Shown: positions 1 to 8,026 of the stretch, piece by piece
Position numbering within the stretch: position 1 is the first letter of the stretch
How the letters are laid out: each line of letters starts with the position of its first letter
DNA from: Sulfurospirillum diekertiae
GTDB taxonomy: Bacteria; Campylobacterota; Campylobacteria; Campylobacterales; Sulfurospirillaceae
Direction of reading: 5' to 3'
Length of the DNA: 64,000 bases
Assembly (NCBI RefSeq): GCF_002309535.1
Contig: NZ_CP023275.1
Location: 1,860,001-1,924,000, forward strand
Made by a program: the position numbers and the translations under genes
The notes under the pieces: generated by a model
The model's database searches: none
What the model saw: only the letters and a program-made list of their open reading frames with translations
What the model was told of the DNA's origin: nothing

Positions 1-905
1 GTCGCCACAAGCACGCGAATGGAGTTTTCTTTAAAAGCGGCAACGGCTTTGGTGCGTTGTGAGTGTGCTTTGTCACCATGCAAGACCAATGTTTTCAAGC
101 CACTTTTACTAAGGTAATCCCCAACCTCATCAGCACTCTGTTTCGTTTTGGTAAAGACCAACACTTGATGCCAGTTTTCCGTACCGATCATGAAAGAAAG
201 CATCTCGCATTTGCGTTCTTTGTCCACCATGTAGATGGTCTGCTGTACGTTTTTGGCAAATTCGCCTTGATTGTTAATCGCAACCGTGACGGGCTTTTTC
301 AAGCTCACTTCAGAGAGGCGTTTGACCGACTTGGAAACACCGACGGAAAAGAGTAAAGTTTGACGTTTTTTAGGAAGCAACGAGAGCAATAACTCGACCT
401 CATCCCAAAAACCCATATCAAGGATTCTATCGGCTTCATCAAACACTAAAATTTCAACACGGGAGAGATCAACACTAGAGATTTTAATGTGCTCCAAAAG
501 CCTTCCCGGAGTAGCGATAAGCACATCAATGCCCTTTTCCAATTTTTTCACTTGCGGCGTAAACTTCACTCCACCGTAAATCGCCCCGATGTTTAACTCA
601 AGGTTTTTGCCATACTCTTGCACGTTCATATTCACTTGGGAAGCAAGCTCACGCGTTGGCACTAAAATGAGTGCGCGTACGACTTTTTTCGTGGTCGATT
701 TTTGGGTTTTTTTGCTCAAAATCTGTAAGAGTGGCAATGCATACGCCGCGGTTTTTCCCGTCCCCGTTTGCGCCGTTGCCATGACATCTTTGCCCTCTAA
801 TACCAAGGGAATGACCTTATTTTGCACAGGCGTTGGTTTCGTGTACCCAAGTTCAGTGACTGCTTCTTGTAATGGTGCGCTCAAGCCTAGCTTTTCAAAT
901 AACAT
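1..905 (-). CDS. DEAD-box ATP-dependent RNA helicase, RhlE-like (3' end cut off)
   Basis: This gene runs off the left edge, so only the first 301 codons are visible. The translation shows helicase motifs in order: a Q-motif region near residue 25, Walker A AQTGTGKT near 45, PTRELA near 83, TPGR near 132, DEAD near 155 and the start of the second RecA lobe. It probably unwinds RNA duplexes in ribosome assembly or mRNA turnover, as RhlE-type proteins do. The start is ATG at 903-905 with AAGGA upstream. Motif III, normally SAT, reads SVG here (LLFSVGVSKS), which is unusual because this motif couples ATP hydrolysis to unwinding. Family assignment is firm; the RhlE subgroup is an inference from the compact N-terminus. 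Confidence 0.9.
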   Translation of the reverse strand, partial: MLFEKLGLSAPLQEAVTELGYTKPTPVQNKVIPLVLEGKDVMATAQTGTGKTAAYALPLLQILSKKTQKSTTKKVVRALILVPTRELASQVNMNVQEYGKNLELNIGAIYGGVKFTPQVKKLEKGIDVLIATPGRLLEHIKISSVDLSRVEILVFDEADRILDMGFWDEVELLLSLLPKKRQTLLFSVGVSKSVKRLSEVSLKKPVTVAINNQGEFAKNVQQTIYMVDKERKCEMLSFMIGTENWHQVLVFTKTKQSADEVGDYLSKSGLKTLVLHGDKAHSQRTKAVAAFKENSIRVLVA

Positions 906-998
906 CTCTATCCTTTATGTATCTTAATGATACGATTGTATCTAAGTTTTATTTAAAGAATCGAATGGGATATGTGGAGGTGTGCGCTAGTGAACCTT

Positions 999-1010
999 TT
1001 TACATGTAAA
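999..1010. repeat. First copy of the dispersed palindrome TTTACATGTAAA
   Basis: This is the first of 34 copies of TTACATGTAA counted by eye. Starts of the 24 perfect 12-base copies: 999, 6933, 10617, 10827, 14799, 15723, 20292, 21509, 21531, 25564, 25586, 31511, 32766, 38086, 38108, 39831, 39889, 43021, 49400, 51098, 55524, 56514, 60808, 60928. Starts of ten copies with one outer base changed: 2540, 3196, 10855, 13615, 13983, 20314, 26397, 36066, 55576, 60111. Fourteen lie inside genes (read as LHVx or xTCK) and twenty between genes. Confidence 0.9.
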
Positions 1011-1046
1011 GATTTTGTTTGCAAAAATTATAGAAAACGAAGAAAT

Positions 1047-1074
1047 GAGTTATGAAAATTAAGTTTCATAACTC
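1047..1074 (-). terminator. Hairpin downstream of the flgO-like gene
   Basis: The arms GAGTTATGAAA and TTTCATAACTC form a long stem with a short AT loop, 14 bases past the stop codon of the FlgO-like gene. On the minus strand it is followed by ATTTCTTCGTTTTC, a moderate U-rich tail, so it could act as a Rho-independent terminator. Confidence 0.6.
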
Positions 1075-1087
1075 ACTTAACAGTAGA

Positions 1088-1630
1088 TTAAAAGAGTCGA
1101 GTTCTTTTTCCAAGCATATCTTCAATGTCGCTATTCATTGGTAAAATGTAGTCCGTTGCAGATAGCGCAACATTGGTTCTAGGGTCAATTATTTTAAGAT
1201 TGACATATACAGCTGAATTCCCAATAGCATATGTTCCTACAATAACAGCATTTGCACTATAGCTTCGGGCAAGTTTACCAATTTCACGTGTCAGCATCAT
1301 TTCGCCTTCATTTTGTTTCATATAGACATTTTCGCGAAATTTCATTTCGATTACATTCATACCTTTATGGACAAAATGCGTTGAAATTTGCTCAGAAATA
1401 AGACGTCCTAATGTTGAAGATTTTTCAATTTCATCAATATTGACAACAGTCGCCATAATAATAACAGACTCTTGTTGTAACCCTGATGCAATCACCAATT
1501 TCTCCGCAGCTTTATAGTTTAGCTCAGTTATATCAAATTTTGGTTTATCAGGATTAGGTTGGGAAGACGCTACACAACCTGATAAAAGAAATGTCATGAG
1601 TAGAATGGAGAGGGTATATAAAACTTTCAT
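1088..1630 (-). CDS. FlgO-family lipoprotein
   Basis: The 180-residue product begins with a lipoprotein signal ending in the lipobox LSGC, so it is probably anchored by Cys19 in the outer membrane. The rest matches the FlgO family pattern: a helical start, then ATVVNIDEIEKSSTLGRLISE-like sequence, IEMKFR, and a late segment on constitutive forms of the protein (ALSATDYILP). FlgO is needed for flagellar function or outer membrane stability in Vibrio; the role here is not known. Its ATG overlaps the stop codon of the upstream lipoprotein gene by one base, so the two genes are surely cotranscribed. Confidence 0.8.
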   Translation of the reverse strand: MKVLYTLSILLMTFLLSGCVASSQPNPDKPKFDITELNYKAAEKLVIASGLQQESVIIMATVVNIDEIEKSSTLGRLISEQISTHFVHKGMNVIEMKFRENVYMKQNEGEMMLTREIGKLARSYSANAVIVGTYAIGNSAVYVNLKIIDPRTNVALSATDYILPMNSDIEDMLGKRTRLF

Positions 1631-2313
1631 TATTTCTCTCCTTCAATTTCAATTTTATAACCTTTTGAAACACTATTGTAAAGAGCTTTGTCAGTATCTG
1701 CAATATAATAAACGTTGCTTAAGCTACTAATATATTTTTTTGCATCTGAAACATTGACCGTTACGATGATTTCATGTTGAGGAATTTCATCATATTTTGA
1801 GCCAAACCAGTTGTAAGCATCTAGTCCTAAAGCACCAGCTGTTGCACCCACTCCAACCGTGTTAGCTGTTGTATTCGCTGCACCAACACCTATCATCGTC
1901 CACACACCAGCTGCTAAAAGAGTAGGTGCACCAAATGAATTTCTAAACGTAGCTCTATCAGGTGTAAATTTGAGAACCTGTGTTTTTATGTCTATCGTTG
2001 CATTTGCTGTTGCAGGTGTCTTAGCAACAGAGATATTGTTTTTTACGAGAGCACTAAGGAGAAGTGTATGCAAGGCAGTATTGAATTTTGATTTCTCTTG
2101 AGGTTCGTTAATGTAGACAATGCGTTCTTTATTGATAGTGTTAGCAATACTTGTAGCAAGATGATTGGCAATAATATCCCAATGTGCGCCGGCCTGAAGT
2201 TTTTGTTGTTCAGTATTTTCAAAATTAGTAGCAAGCGGTGCTTCCGAATAAGGGGTAGCACAACCAATAAAAAATAGCCCCAAAAGTAGTGATAATAAAA
2301 AGCTCTGTTTCAC
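1630..2313 (-). CDS. Conserved lipoprotein, partner of the FlgO-like protein
   Basis: The 227-residue product starts with a signal sequence and lipobox FIGC (Cys18). Residues around 130-170 are rich in Gly, Ala and Thr and look like a loop or membrane-inserting hairpin. The first part holds an IVYINEPQ-like stretch common in proteins that sit beside FlgO or FlgP-type lipoproteins. It is the first gene of a two-gene operon with the FlgO-like protein. I do not recognise a specific family, and its function is open. Confidence 0.7.
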   Translation of the reverse strand: MKQSFLLSLLLGLFFIGCATPYSEAPLATNFENTEQQKLQAGAHWDIIANHLATSIANTINKERIVYINEPQEKSKFNTALHTLLLSALVKNNISVAKTPATANATIDIKTQVLKFTPDRATFRNSFGAPTLLAAGVWTMIGVGAANTTANTVGVGATAGALGLDAYNWFGSKYDEIPQHEIIVTVNVSDAKKYISSLSNVYYIADTDKALYNSVSKGYKIEIEGEK

Positions 2314-2415
2314 AATGAATCTCCTTTTGTAATTTCCACAATTCTACTAAAACAATTCTTAATAAATATCAATTAAATAAGAATTTAAAATAAAGAAGTC
2401 ACAAAGACATTATTT

Positions 2416-2463
2416 GAAAGTTTGGTTGTCATTGATGAAGTAAGGTGTCAGGACTAAACTTTC
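2416..2463. repeat. Imperfect inverted repeat, possible MITE or REP-type remnant
   Basis: GAAAGTTT at 2416-2423 is the inverse of AAACTTTC at 2456-2463, and the inner bases (GGTTGTCA against GGTGTCAGGACT) are partly complementary. The piece GTGTCAGGACTAAACTTTC resembles ends I associate with small REP/IS200-type elements, but that is from memory. It lies between the lipoprotein operon and the kinase gene and contains no gene. Confidence 0.35.
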
Positions 2464-2503
2464 AACTTTCATTCATCAACGCCATCAATAAGCACAGTGA
2501 AAC

Positions 2504-3721
2504 TCATGTAAAACGCAGTGAAAAGCTATTCCACCCCTCTTTACATGTAAGCTCAAATCCAAACCCGTGCTTTTGAACGATTTTTTTGACAATACTAAGC
2601 CCCAGTCCAAATCCCTCCACACCTCTAGCATCATCACCTTGGGCAAACGGTTCGCAGTAATAATCCAACGCGTGTTCGAGCACTTCGCCTCTGCTTTTAA
2701 CGCTGATCGTGTGCTCTTTGACTTCGATGATGATGGGCTTTTGCGTGGTGTATTTCAGAGCATTATCGATGAGATTTTTCAGCGCAATGGAGAGGTAAGT
2801 CAGATCGCCCTTGATCTCAAAACTCTCTTCGATGCACAGTTCCACCACGCTTTCATCTTCGATCAGGGCGCGGGAAAGGGACTCTGAGATGAGCGTTTCA
2901 GCATCAAAAGTGCTTAGGTTTAGTTGTTCCATATTGGCATTGAGCCGTTCGATCTCTAAAAGCTCTTTGGTCAGTTCATCGATCTGCGAAATCGCCTTTT
3001 TAAGACTTTGTTGATATTTCCCTTCGCCTAACATCTCTAAAGCAAGTTTGGATTTAGCAAGCGGTGTGCGAAGTTCATGCCCGATGTCACGAAGCAGACG
3101 TTGGCGTGAGAGAATCAGCGCTTCGATGTTTGATGCCATCGCATTAAAGGTGTCGCAGAGCTTTCCAAGCTCATTGGAGCCAAGGCGTTTCATTCTTACA
3201 TGTAAAGCACCTTCGCCAAATTTTTGAAGCGTTGAGGCGATCTCTTTAAGCGGGAAAATCAGTTTAATGACCATCAAAAACGTCAAAACAAGCACGAAAA
3301 TATCGGCGAAAATGAGGTAGCTCACGGTTTCAAAATGGTAAAAACCCTCTTGTTGGGCACGATCGCGTACCAACAAGCTCTCATCCAAATAACTTAGGAG
3401 CAAAAGGTATCTGCCTTTGGCCTCTCTCAAGATTTTCACTTCACCAAAAGAGCTGCTTTTCTCATAAATCGTTTGAGAGCCCTCCAACACACTTTGTGAC
3501 TCGGCAATCACTTCAAAGTTAAAAGATTGAAGCCTTTTGGTAAGCGCTGTTTGGTCGTTATTGGCAAGGTCACGAAAGAGCTCGGTGGAAGCTTGAAGGT
3601 ACTTCTCTTTTAAAAGCATCTCTATTTTAGCTTGGGTGAGCTGGTTCGTCTCACGCGAAACAAAGAGCATCAGCGAAAGGCTGACTAAAAAGAGTAAAAA
3701 GAGTTTGGTAAAAATGGACAT
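2504..3721 (-). CDS. Sensor histidine kinase, ArsS-like
   Basis: This 405-residue membrane kinase has a transmembrane segment at about residues 4-24, a periplasmic sensor part of roughly 110 residues, a second membrane segment (about 135-160), a HAMP-like linker, the H-box GHELRTPLAKSK near residue 210, and an ATPase domain ending in GFGLGLSIV. The H-box and overall shape match the ArsS/acid-response kinases of Helicobacter and Campylobacter. I chose ATG at 3719-3721 because it sits 1 base after the regulator stop and precedes a standard membrane segment. The signal is unknown; the neighbouring cytochromes suggest redox, oxygen or nitric oxide stress. Two copies of the TTACATGTAA palindrome lie in the coding sequence (2540, 3196). 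Confidence 0.88.
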   Translation of the reverse strand: MSIFTKLFLLFLVSLSLMLFVSRETNQLTQAKIEMLLKEKYLQASTELFRDLANNDQTALTKRLQSFNFEVIAESQSVLEGSQTIYEKSSSFGEVKILREAKGRYLLLLSYLDESLLVRDRAQQEGFYHFETVSYLIFADIFVLVLTFLMVIKLIFPLKEIASTLQKFGEGALHVRMKRLGSNELGKLCDTFNAMASNIEALILSRQRLLRDIGHELRTPLAKSKLALEMLGEGKYQQSLKKAISQIDELTKELLEIERLNANMEQLNLSTFDAETLISESLSRALIEDESVVELCIEESFEIKGDLTYLSIALKNLIDNALKYTTQKPIIIEVKEHTISVKSRGEVLEHALDYYCEPFAQGDDARGVEGFGLGLSIVKKIVQKHGFGFELTCKEGWNSFSLRFT

Positions 3722-3722
3722 C

Positions 3723-4391
3723 TTAGCCAACCATTTTGTAGCCGATGCCCCAAACGGACTTGATGTATTTGGGATTTTTAGAATCATCGCCGATTTTAGC
3801 GCGAAGGTTGCTAATGTGCATATCCACCGTGCGATCTTTGGAGTTATACCCAATGCCGTTAATCGCGTTAAAAATCACTTCACGCGAAAAGACTTTGCCT
3901 TGATTGGAAAGCAACAGCAACAAGATGTCAAACTCGATTTTGGTAAGGTCTAAAAGATAACCGTCCAACGTGATCTCCATCTTCGCTTCATCGATTTCAA
4001 ACTCCCCTACTCTTTTTTTAGAGAATGTATTTCTGCGCAAATGGGAGTTGATCTTAAGCACCAATTCGCGTGGCTCATACGGCTTTGCGAGGTAATCATC
4101 CGCACCCACGCCATAGCCTAAGATTTTATCACTAAGTTCATTGCGGGCTGAGGAGATAATAATATGCGCATCACTCATCGAGCGAATGGCTTTACACACA
4201 TCAAACCCATCCATTTGTGGAAGCATCAGATCAAGCACGATCACTTTGTACTGCGGGTTTGCTTTGAGATGTTCCAGTGCCTCTTTAGGTTTGTCAAAAG
4301 CCTGCACGTCAAAGTCATAATTTTGTAAATAATCCGCAATCAGTGATTGCATCTCCAAATCATCTTCGATAAGTAAAATTTTCTCGCTCAT
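3723..4391 (-). CDS. OmpR/PhoB-family response regulator, ArsR-like
   Basis: The 222-residue product has a receiver domain (acidic pair EDD near residue 8-10, phosphoacceptor in VLDLMLPQ near residue 54, Lys in LAKPYEP near 104) and a C-terminal winged-helix DNA-binding domain ending in IKSVWGIGYKMVG. It is cotranscribed with the kinase gene just downstream and overlaps the end of the Spy-like gene by 4 bases. The ATG at 4389-4391 is preferred over an in-frame GTG four codons upstream. It probably controls the cytochrome operon it belongs to. Confidence 0.9.
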   Translation of the reverse strand: MSEKILLIEDDLEMQSLIADYLQNYDFDVQAFDKPKEALEHLKANPQYKVIVLDLMLPQMDGFDVCKAIRSMSDAHIIISSARNELSDKILGYGVGADDYLAKPYEPRELVLKINSHLRRNTFSKKRVGEFEIDEAKMEITLDGYLLDLTKIEFDILLLLLSNQGKVFSREVIFNAINGIGYNSKDRTVDMHISNLRAKIGDDSKNPKYIKSVWGIGYKMVG

Positions 4392-4765
4392 TCCACTTCC
4401 CACTCTTCAAGATTCTGCGCAAATTTTTGGCGCTGTTCGGGTGTCAAAATAGCGTGCATTTGCACTAAAAAATGCGTTTCAATCATGGTGGCTTTTTGGT
4501 TAATCGCTTGGTTCAGCTTCTGTAAATCGTCTTCATTCACGCTCTCTTGCAAAAGTGCATTCTCTTTTTGATCTTTCATCTTCTCTTTAAACTCACGAAA
4601 CCCCTTCAAATCCACACGGTACTGTTTCAAAATGCCTTTAATACGCTCTTTTTGATCGTGTGATAATTCCAAATAGGAGAGGTCTTTGCTGAGTTGATGC
4701 TCTTTTTTGCCATCATGGTCAGCATAGAGTGAAAGGGTGAGAAGGAAGATCAAAAGTAATTTCAT
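4388..4765 (-). CDS. Spy/CpxP-like periplasmic protein
   Basis: The 125-residue product has a short signal peptide (cut after about residue 16, LYA-DHD) and then an all-helical, charged body. It contains two copies of the LTxxQ-like motif, LSHDQKERI near residue 33 and LTPEQRQKF near 107. These features mark the Spy/CpxP/heavy-metal-sensor family of periplasmic chaperones that often modulate a nearby sensor kinase. Its place between the cytochromes and the two-component genes supports a sensory accessory role, which is an inference. Confidence 0.7.
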   Translation of the reverse strand: MKLLLIFLLTLSLYADHDGKKEHQLSKDLSYLELSHDQKERIKGILKQYRVDLKGFREFKEKMKDQKENALLQESVNEDDLQKLNQAINQKATMIETHFLVQMHAILTPEQRQKFAQNLEEWEVE

Positions 4766-4773
4766 CCCTTTTC

Positions 4774-5877
4774 CTATATAGGTTTAATGTCACGATTGTT
4801 CAGGAGTCCATTTTCAATATTATCATGGCACGCCTTACAATTCGATGGTTTTCCAATATCGGCTCTTTTAAACACCGCTTTGTCAATCTCTTTGTGGCGG
4901 TTTTTCCAAAAAGGCGTTTCAGTAATGGCAAGGTACGTTTTCTCTTTGTCCAAACTGGCAAGAATCCTCATAGAAGACTCTTTGGTCGATGTCTCAGCAC
5001 TGTTTTTCACTAAAAATGCTTTAATAGATTCTGTGGTAGCAGCGTCCAGTGAAGCATCATCGCCAAAATGGTTTTGCAAGGTATCCATCATACTCACCCA
5101 CGATTTTGAAGGCAGTAAAAAGGGCGGATAGAGTGTATGACAACTGATACACTCTTTGTAAAACGCAGGATTTTCTTTGGCATAATCCATTTTTTGATTG
5201 CCATCGGCGATTAGAAGGCTATTAGGGGCAACGAGCATGTAAACAAATGCGAAAAGGGAAAGAGTAATGGCAACAACGCCAAAGGCTTTTTGCACCCATG
5301 TGAGTTTAACTCCCTCTTCATTGCCTATCTTATAGCCATCGACCATCGACTCTAAGGCACGTGATTTGTGAAGAAATTTATCGAGTAAAACACCTGCAAT
5401 ATGCGCAAAAATGACTGCCATAAGGACGTTGGAGAAAAGCTCATGCACCTCTTTAAAGAGTTTCATGTCTCGAAACAGCGTGTGGTTCATAAAGGAAAAG
5501 ATGCCCATTCCCTCTTTCACGCCATACGTTAAAGCCCCTGTTGCAACGGTCAAAAACGTCAAAACAATCATCGCTACAATGGCGTAACTTGACGCTGGAT
5601 TGTGCCCAATATGCTCTTTTTTGTTGCCAAAAATGGAGAACATATACGCTTTTAAATCGCTCAGACTAAAGTTAAAATCTTTAAATTTAGAATACTTGAC
5701 ATCCATAAATCCCCACAAGATTCTAAAGAGAAAGAGCAGTGCGAGCGTATATCCAAGCGCTACATGTAAACTCAGCAATCGTTTCACTTCGGGGGTTAAA
5801 AACACCGCCAGCATCATGACCATCAAAAGGACATGTGATACTCTCGTATAAAGCCCCCACACGAATATTTTTTTCAT
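4774..5877 (-). CDS. Cytochrome b561-type membrane protein fused to a diheme cytochrome c domain
   Basis: The 367-residue product joins two parts. Residues 1-220 hold several membrane segments with conserved His residues (SLHVALG, VHELFSN, FAHIAG) typical of cytochrome b561/Ni-Fe hydrogenase b-type subunits. Residues 230-367 are periplasmic and carry two heme c sites, CISCH and CKACH, as in the DHC family. The second part resembles the separate diheme protein encoded just upstream, so this is a b-type to c-type electron conduit in a single chain. The start ATG at 5875-5877 overlaps the upstream stop codon (ATGA). Known SHP/DHC clusters in Rhodobacter and Shewanella have the same partners. Confidence 0.85.
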   Translation of the reverse strand: MKKIFVWGLYTRVSHVLLMVMMLAVFLTPEVKRLLSLHVALGYTLALLFLFRILWGFMDVKYSKFKDFNFSLSDLKAYMFSIFGNKKEHIGHNPASSYAIVAMIVLTFLTVATGALTYGVKEGMGIFSFMNHTLFRDMKLFKEVHELFSNVLMAVIFAHIAGVLLDKFLHKSRALESMVDGYKIGNEEGVKLTWVQKAFGVVAITLSLFAFVYMLVAPNSLLIADGNQKMDYAKENPAFYKECISCHTLYPPFLLPSKSWVSMMDTLQNHFGDDASLDAATTESIKAFLVKNSAETSTKESSMRILASLDKEKTYLAITETPFWKNRHKEIDKAVFKRADIGKPSNCKACHDNIENGLLNNRDIKPI

Positions 5878-6329
5878 TCCCATCTCCCGTAATTTGGTAT
5901 TTTAATCGCACGTTCCGAATAATTACCTTGATCGGCCAAGGTATGGCAAGCACTGCAATTGGAGAGTGAACCAACCTCTTTTTGTGTTATCAACCGAGCA
6001 GGTACTTCGCGGTGCTCTTTGATAAACTTAGGCGACTCGGTAATGCGCATGGAATTGTTATTCGCCGCTATTTTACCACTTCCTGCATTACTTACCAGAT
6101 ACGCTAAAATCTGATCATGCTCAGCCTTGCCCAAAGAGGCATCGGTTCCGAAGTGATCGCTCAGATTTCCCATCACTTTTTCCCATGATGTTTTGCTTAA
6201 AAGGGCTGGTTGATAGCCAAAGTGGCAACTCGCACACTCTTTTTGATACAAGGCATTATTCACCGGTGCAACGCTACCTGCAAACGCAACAGTGAGTCCA
6301 AGTGCTGTCATTAAAAATATCTTTTTCAT
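5874..6329 (-). CDS. Diheme cytochrome c (DHC family), periplasmic
   Basis: The 151-residue product has a signal peptide (FAGS cleavage area near residue 18) and two heme-binding sites, CASCH near residue 32 and CSACH near residue 130. The order and spacing match the DHC family, the known redox partner of Sphaeroides heme protein. It precedes the membrane cytochrome b gene with a 4-base overlap and follows the SHP gene, so the three probably form an electron-transfer chain. The region between this gene and the SHP gene holds a copy of the dispersed hairpin repeat (6348-6404). Confidence 0.88.
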   Translation of the reverse strand: MKKIFLMTALGLTVAFAGSVAPVNNALYQKECASCHFGYQPALLSKTSWEKVMGNLSDHFGTDASLGKAEHDQILAYLVSNAGSGKIAANNNSMRITESPKFIKEHREVPARLITQKEVGSLSNCSACHTLADQGNYSERAIKIPNYGRWE

Positions 6330-6347
6330 TTTTTTCCTTTATTTAGT

Positions 6348-6404
6348 TCTGCCGATTCTATCGGCAAGCTTTAGTACCTCAGCGGTTAGCGTAGCTAAAA
6401 GAGC
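6348..6404 (+). repeat. Dispersed three-hairpin repeat, copy A
   Basis: The first hairpin is TGCCGAT/ATCGGCA, followed by AAGCTTTAG, a small second stem (ACC/GGT) and TTAGCGTAGC. The same layout is seen at 10870, 14194, 28406 and 50985 with different but still complementary arms. It lies between the diheme cytochrome c and SHP genes, in the strand opposite to them. Confidence 0.75.
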
Positions 6405-6440
6405 TTTGCTTTTTTGGCGTGTATAGACTTTGGCAAAAGT

Positions 6441-6857
6441 CTATTGGTTGATGATGTAGGTGAGCACATCGCCTTTTTCAAGCGCCGTGCCTTCACGCGC
6501 AAACACATCGTTAAAATTGCGTCTGAGCCACTTTTGCACTTCCGCAACATCGGTAAGTCTCGCAGGATTTGCGGATGGAGCAAGAGCCGTGATGGGCTTG
6601 TTGGTGTTGACATTTTGCCCGCTATTTTTGAGGTTGTTGGTATGGCATGAGGTACAACTCATCTCGCTTCCTTTTTTACCCGTCTGTTTGGAGACAAAAA
6701 GTTTCTCACCACGCGTGGCATCAAAGCCTGTAAAGTTTGGATTTTGAGCCTTTGCTTCCGCGCTTAATTCGTTCATGTAGGTTTGCATGGGGGCATTAAA
6801 CGCTTTAGCATTCAACAACGAGAGGGATAACACTATCAAATAGACTATTTTTTTCAT
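6441..6857 (-). CDS. SHP-like cytochrome c (DUF1924 family)
   Basis: The 138-residue product has a signal peptide (cut near SLLNA) and one heme c site, CTSCH near residue 69. The later sequence NPARLTDVAEVQKWLRRNF and a C-terminal GDVLTYI match the DUF1924 / Sphaeroides heme protein family. SHP is a class I-like cytochrome that can bind oxygen or nitric oxide when reduced. It is the first gene of the module SHP, DHC, cytochrome b, Spy-like protein, regulator, kinase, all on the minus strand with short gaps. Confidence 0.82.
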   Translation of the reverse strand: MKKIVYLIVLSLSLLNAKAFNAPMQTYMNELSAEAKAQNPNFTGFDATRGEKLFVSKQTGKKGSEMSCTSCHTNNLKNSGQNVNTNKPITALAPSANPARLTDVAEVQKWLRRNFNDVFAREGTALEKGDVLTYIINQ

Positions 6858-6947
6858 GATTAACTCCTAAATTGATACTGAAAGTTTAGAATAACAGTGT
6901 CAATTTAGGATTGACTTTTCCTTTACACTTTCTTTACATGTAAAGAT

Positions 6948-7898
6948 TTATTGCATATCCTCTCGTGGTTCAAACGGGGAGATATTGTTTAAAAACAGAG
7001 CACCATAGGGGGTTTGCTTTTCGATGTCATAGTAGCACTCTATGAGTGTTTTATCCGAAACAATGGCGCCTTTAATAATACGCAAAATTTTAGCGGCATC
7101 TGTTCTCGAAATGTGCGCTGGCGCTTGGGAAGCAGAGGTAAAATAACGGTGCATGCGGTAAATCAACTTTTTGTTTTGAATTTCTACAATTAAGGAGTCA
7201 ATCGGCATTTTAAAAAACATAAAATTTTGTTTGACATTAATCGAAAAGTAGGCCGTATCCATGCCATAAATCTTCGTCGAGTGCGAGTCAAAAAAGTAGA
7301 GGCTTTTGTTGTAGTTGTCATAAAAGGTGTCGTGCATCAACTCTAAAATCTGTATTTTTTCACTCTTTGTGTAGAAATTACCGATACGCGAAAAGGCAAA
7401 ACGCAACAAGGATTCGATGGAGTACCACTCGGTGGATTCAAAGGCATAGTTTGAAATCTGATCATAGCGTAGTTTTTTTAGCGCCACCGCTTCGGCTGAG
7501 ATGACTCGTTTATAAGGTGTGGGAACCACTTTATCCCTATATGCAGGTCCAGGAAACTGCGGATGAATCACAAAACGATCTTGCGCTTCTTTATCTAAGA
7601 TATACCGAAGTCCACCCTCATAACCTTGATCGATAATGCGTATTTCATCTTTGGGAACATGTTCCAACATATCTTCAAAATCAACACCATTACACTCTTT
7701 TTCCCAAATGGTGGGGGGATAGCGAAAGAATTTAGAGATGGAAACTTTCACCTCAGGGGAAGGTTCTTTAGTCACTAACTTATCAATCCATGCCGTAAGG
7801 GTACGGCGGTCTTTATTGATGATGGCTGCAAACTTAGAGATACTAAGACCCGAACGGTTGTAAATCGCCACTATTTTTTCAATAGCATTATCGTACAT
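6948..7898 (-). CDS. HTH DNA-binding regulator, divergent from the methylcitrate operon
   Basis: The product is 316 residues. Near residues 17-40 it has a helix-turn-helix-like segment (LSISKFAAIINKDRRTLTAW), and the rest has no motif I recognise. The start ATG at 7896-7898 has a good AAGGTGG site; an in-frame ATG ten codons upstream (7926-7928) has none and overlaps an inverted repeat. Genes of this type, divergent from prp operons, are usually their regulators; here that is an inference. Family name is uncertain. A TTTACATGTAAA copy sits just after the stop codon (6933). Confidence 0.65.
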   Translation of the reverse strand: MYDNAIEKIVAIYNRSGLSISKFAAIINKDRRTLTAWIDKLVTKEPSPEVKVSISKFFRYPPTIWEKECNGVDFEDMLEHVPKDEIRIIDQGYEGGLRYILDKEAQDRFVIHPQFPGPAYRDKVVPTPYKRVISAEAVALKKLRYDQISNYAFESTEWYSIESLLRFAFSRIGNFYTKSEKIQILELMHDTFYDNYNKSLYFFDSHSTKIYGMDTAYFSINVKQNFMFFKMPIDSLIVEIQNKKLIYRMHRYFTSASQAPAHISRTDAAKILRIIKGAIVSDKTLIECYYDIEKQTPYGALFLNNISPFEPREDMQ

Positions 7899-7922
7899 AG
7901 AGCCCACCTTGGTACTTTTTTG

Positions 7923-7935
7923 ATACATTTTGTAT
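7923..7935. promoter_or_regulatory. Inverted repeat in the regulator/prp divergent region
   Basis: ATACA-TTT-TGTAT is a perfect inverted repeat in the 157-base region between the regulator and prpE. Further GTAC-containing half sites follow (CTGTAC, AGTACA, TTGTAC). It is a possible operator for the divergent regulator. No experiment or comparison supports this yet. Confidence 0.35.
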
Positions 7936-8020
7936 AAAAACTGTACGAGTCTAGCATCTATGTCTGAAAATTGTATTAAAAAATCAAAACTAGTACACTG
8001 AATTAAACCTTAAGTCGTTA

Positions 8021-8026
8021 TATAAT
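8021..8026 (+). promoter_or_regulatory. Probable -10 box of the prp operon
   Basis: TATAAT lies 30 bases ahead of the GTG start at 8056 and is preceded by T-rich DNA, as is usual for Campylobacterota sigma-70 promoters. The site ACAGGAG at 8045-8051 is the ribosome binding site of the original GTG start. Confidence 0.55.

Noticed and set aside
63-356. Plus-strand frame of 97 codons opposite the helicase gene
   Set aside because: It is antisense to well-conserved helicase motifs and has no recognisable domain.
6933-6944. The palindrome as a binding site of an FNR/Fur-type regulator
   Set aside because: Fourteen of 34 copies lie inside unrelated coding regions and many others are at gene ends, which does not fit a promoter operator. 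Use at some promoters is still possible.
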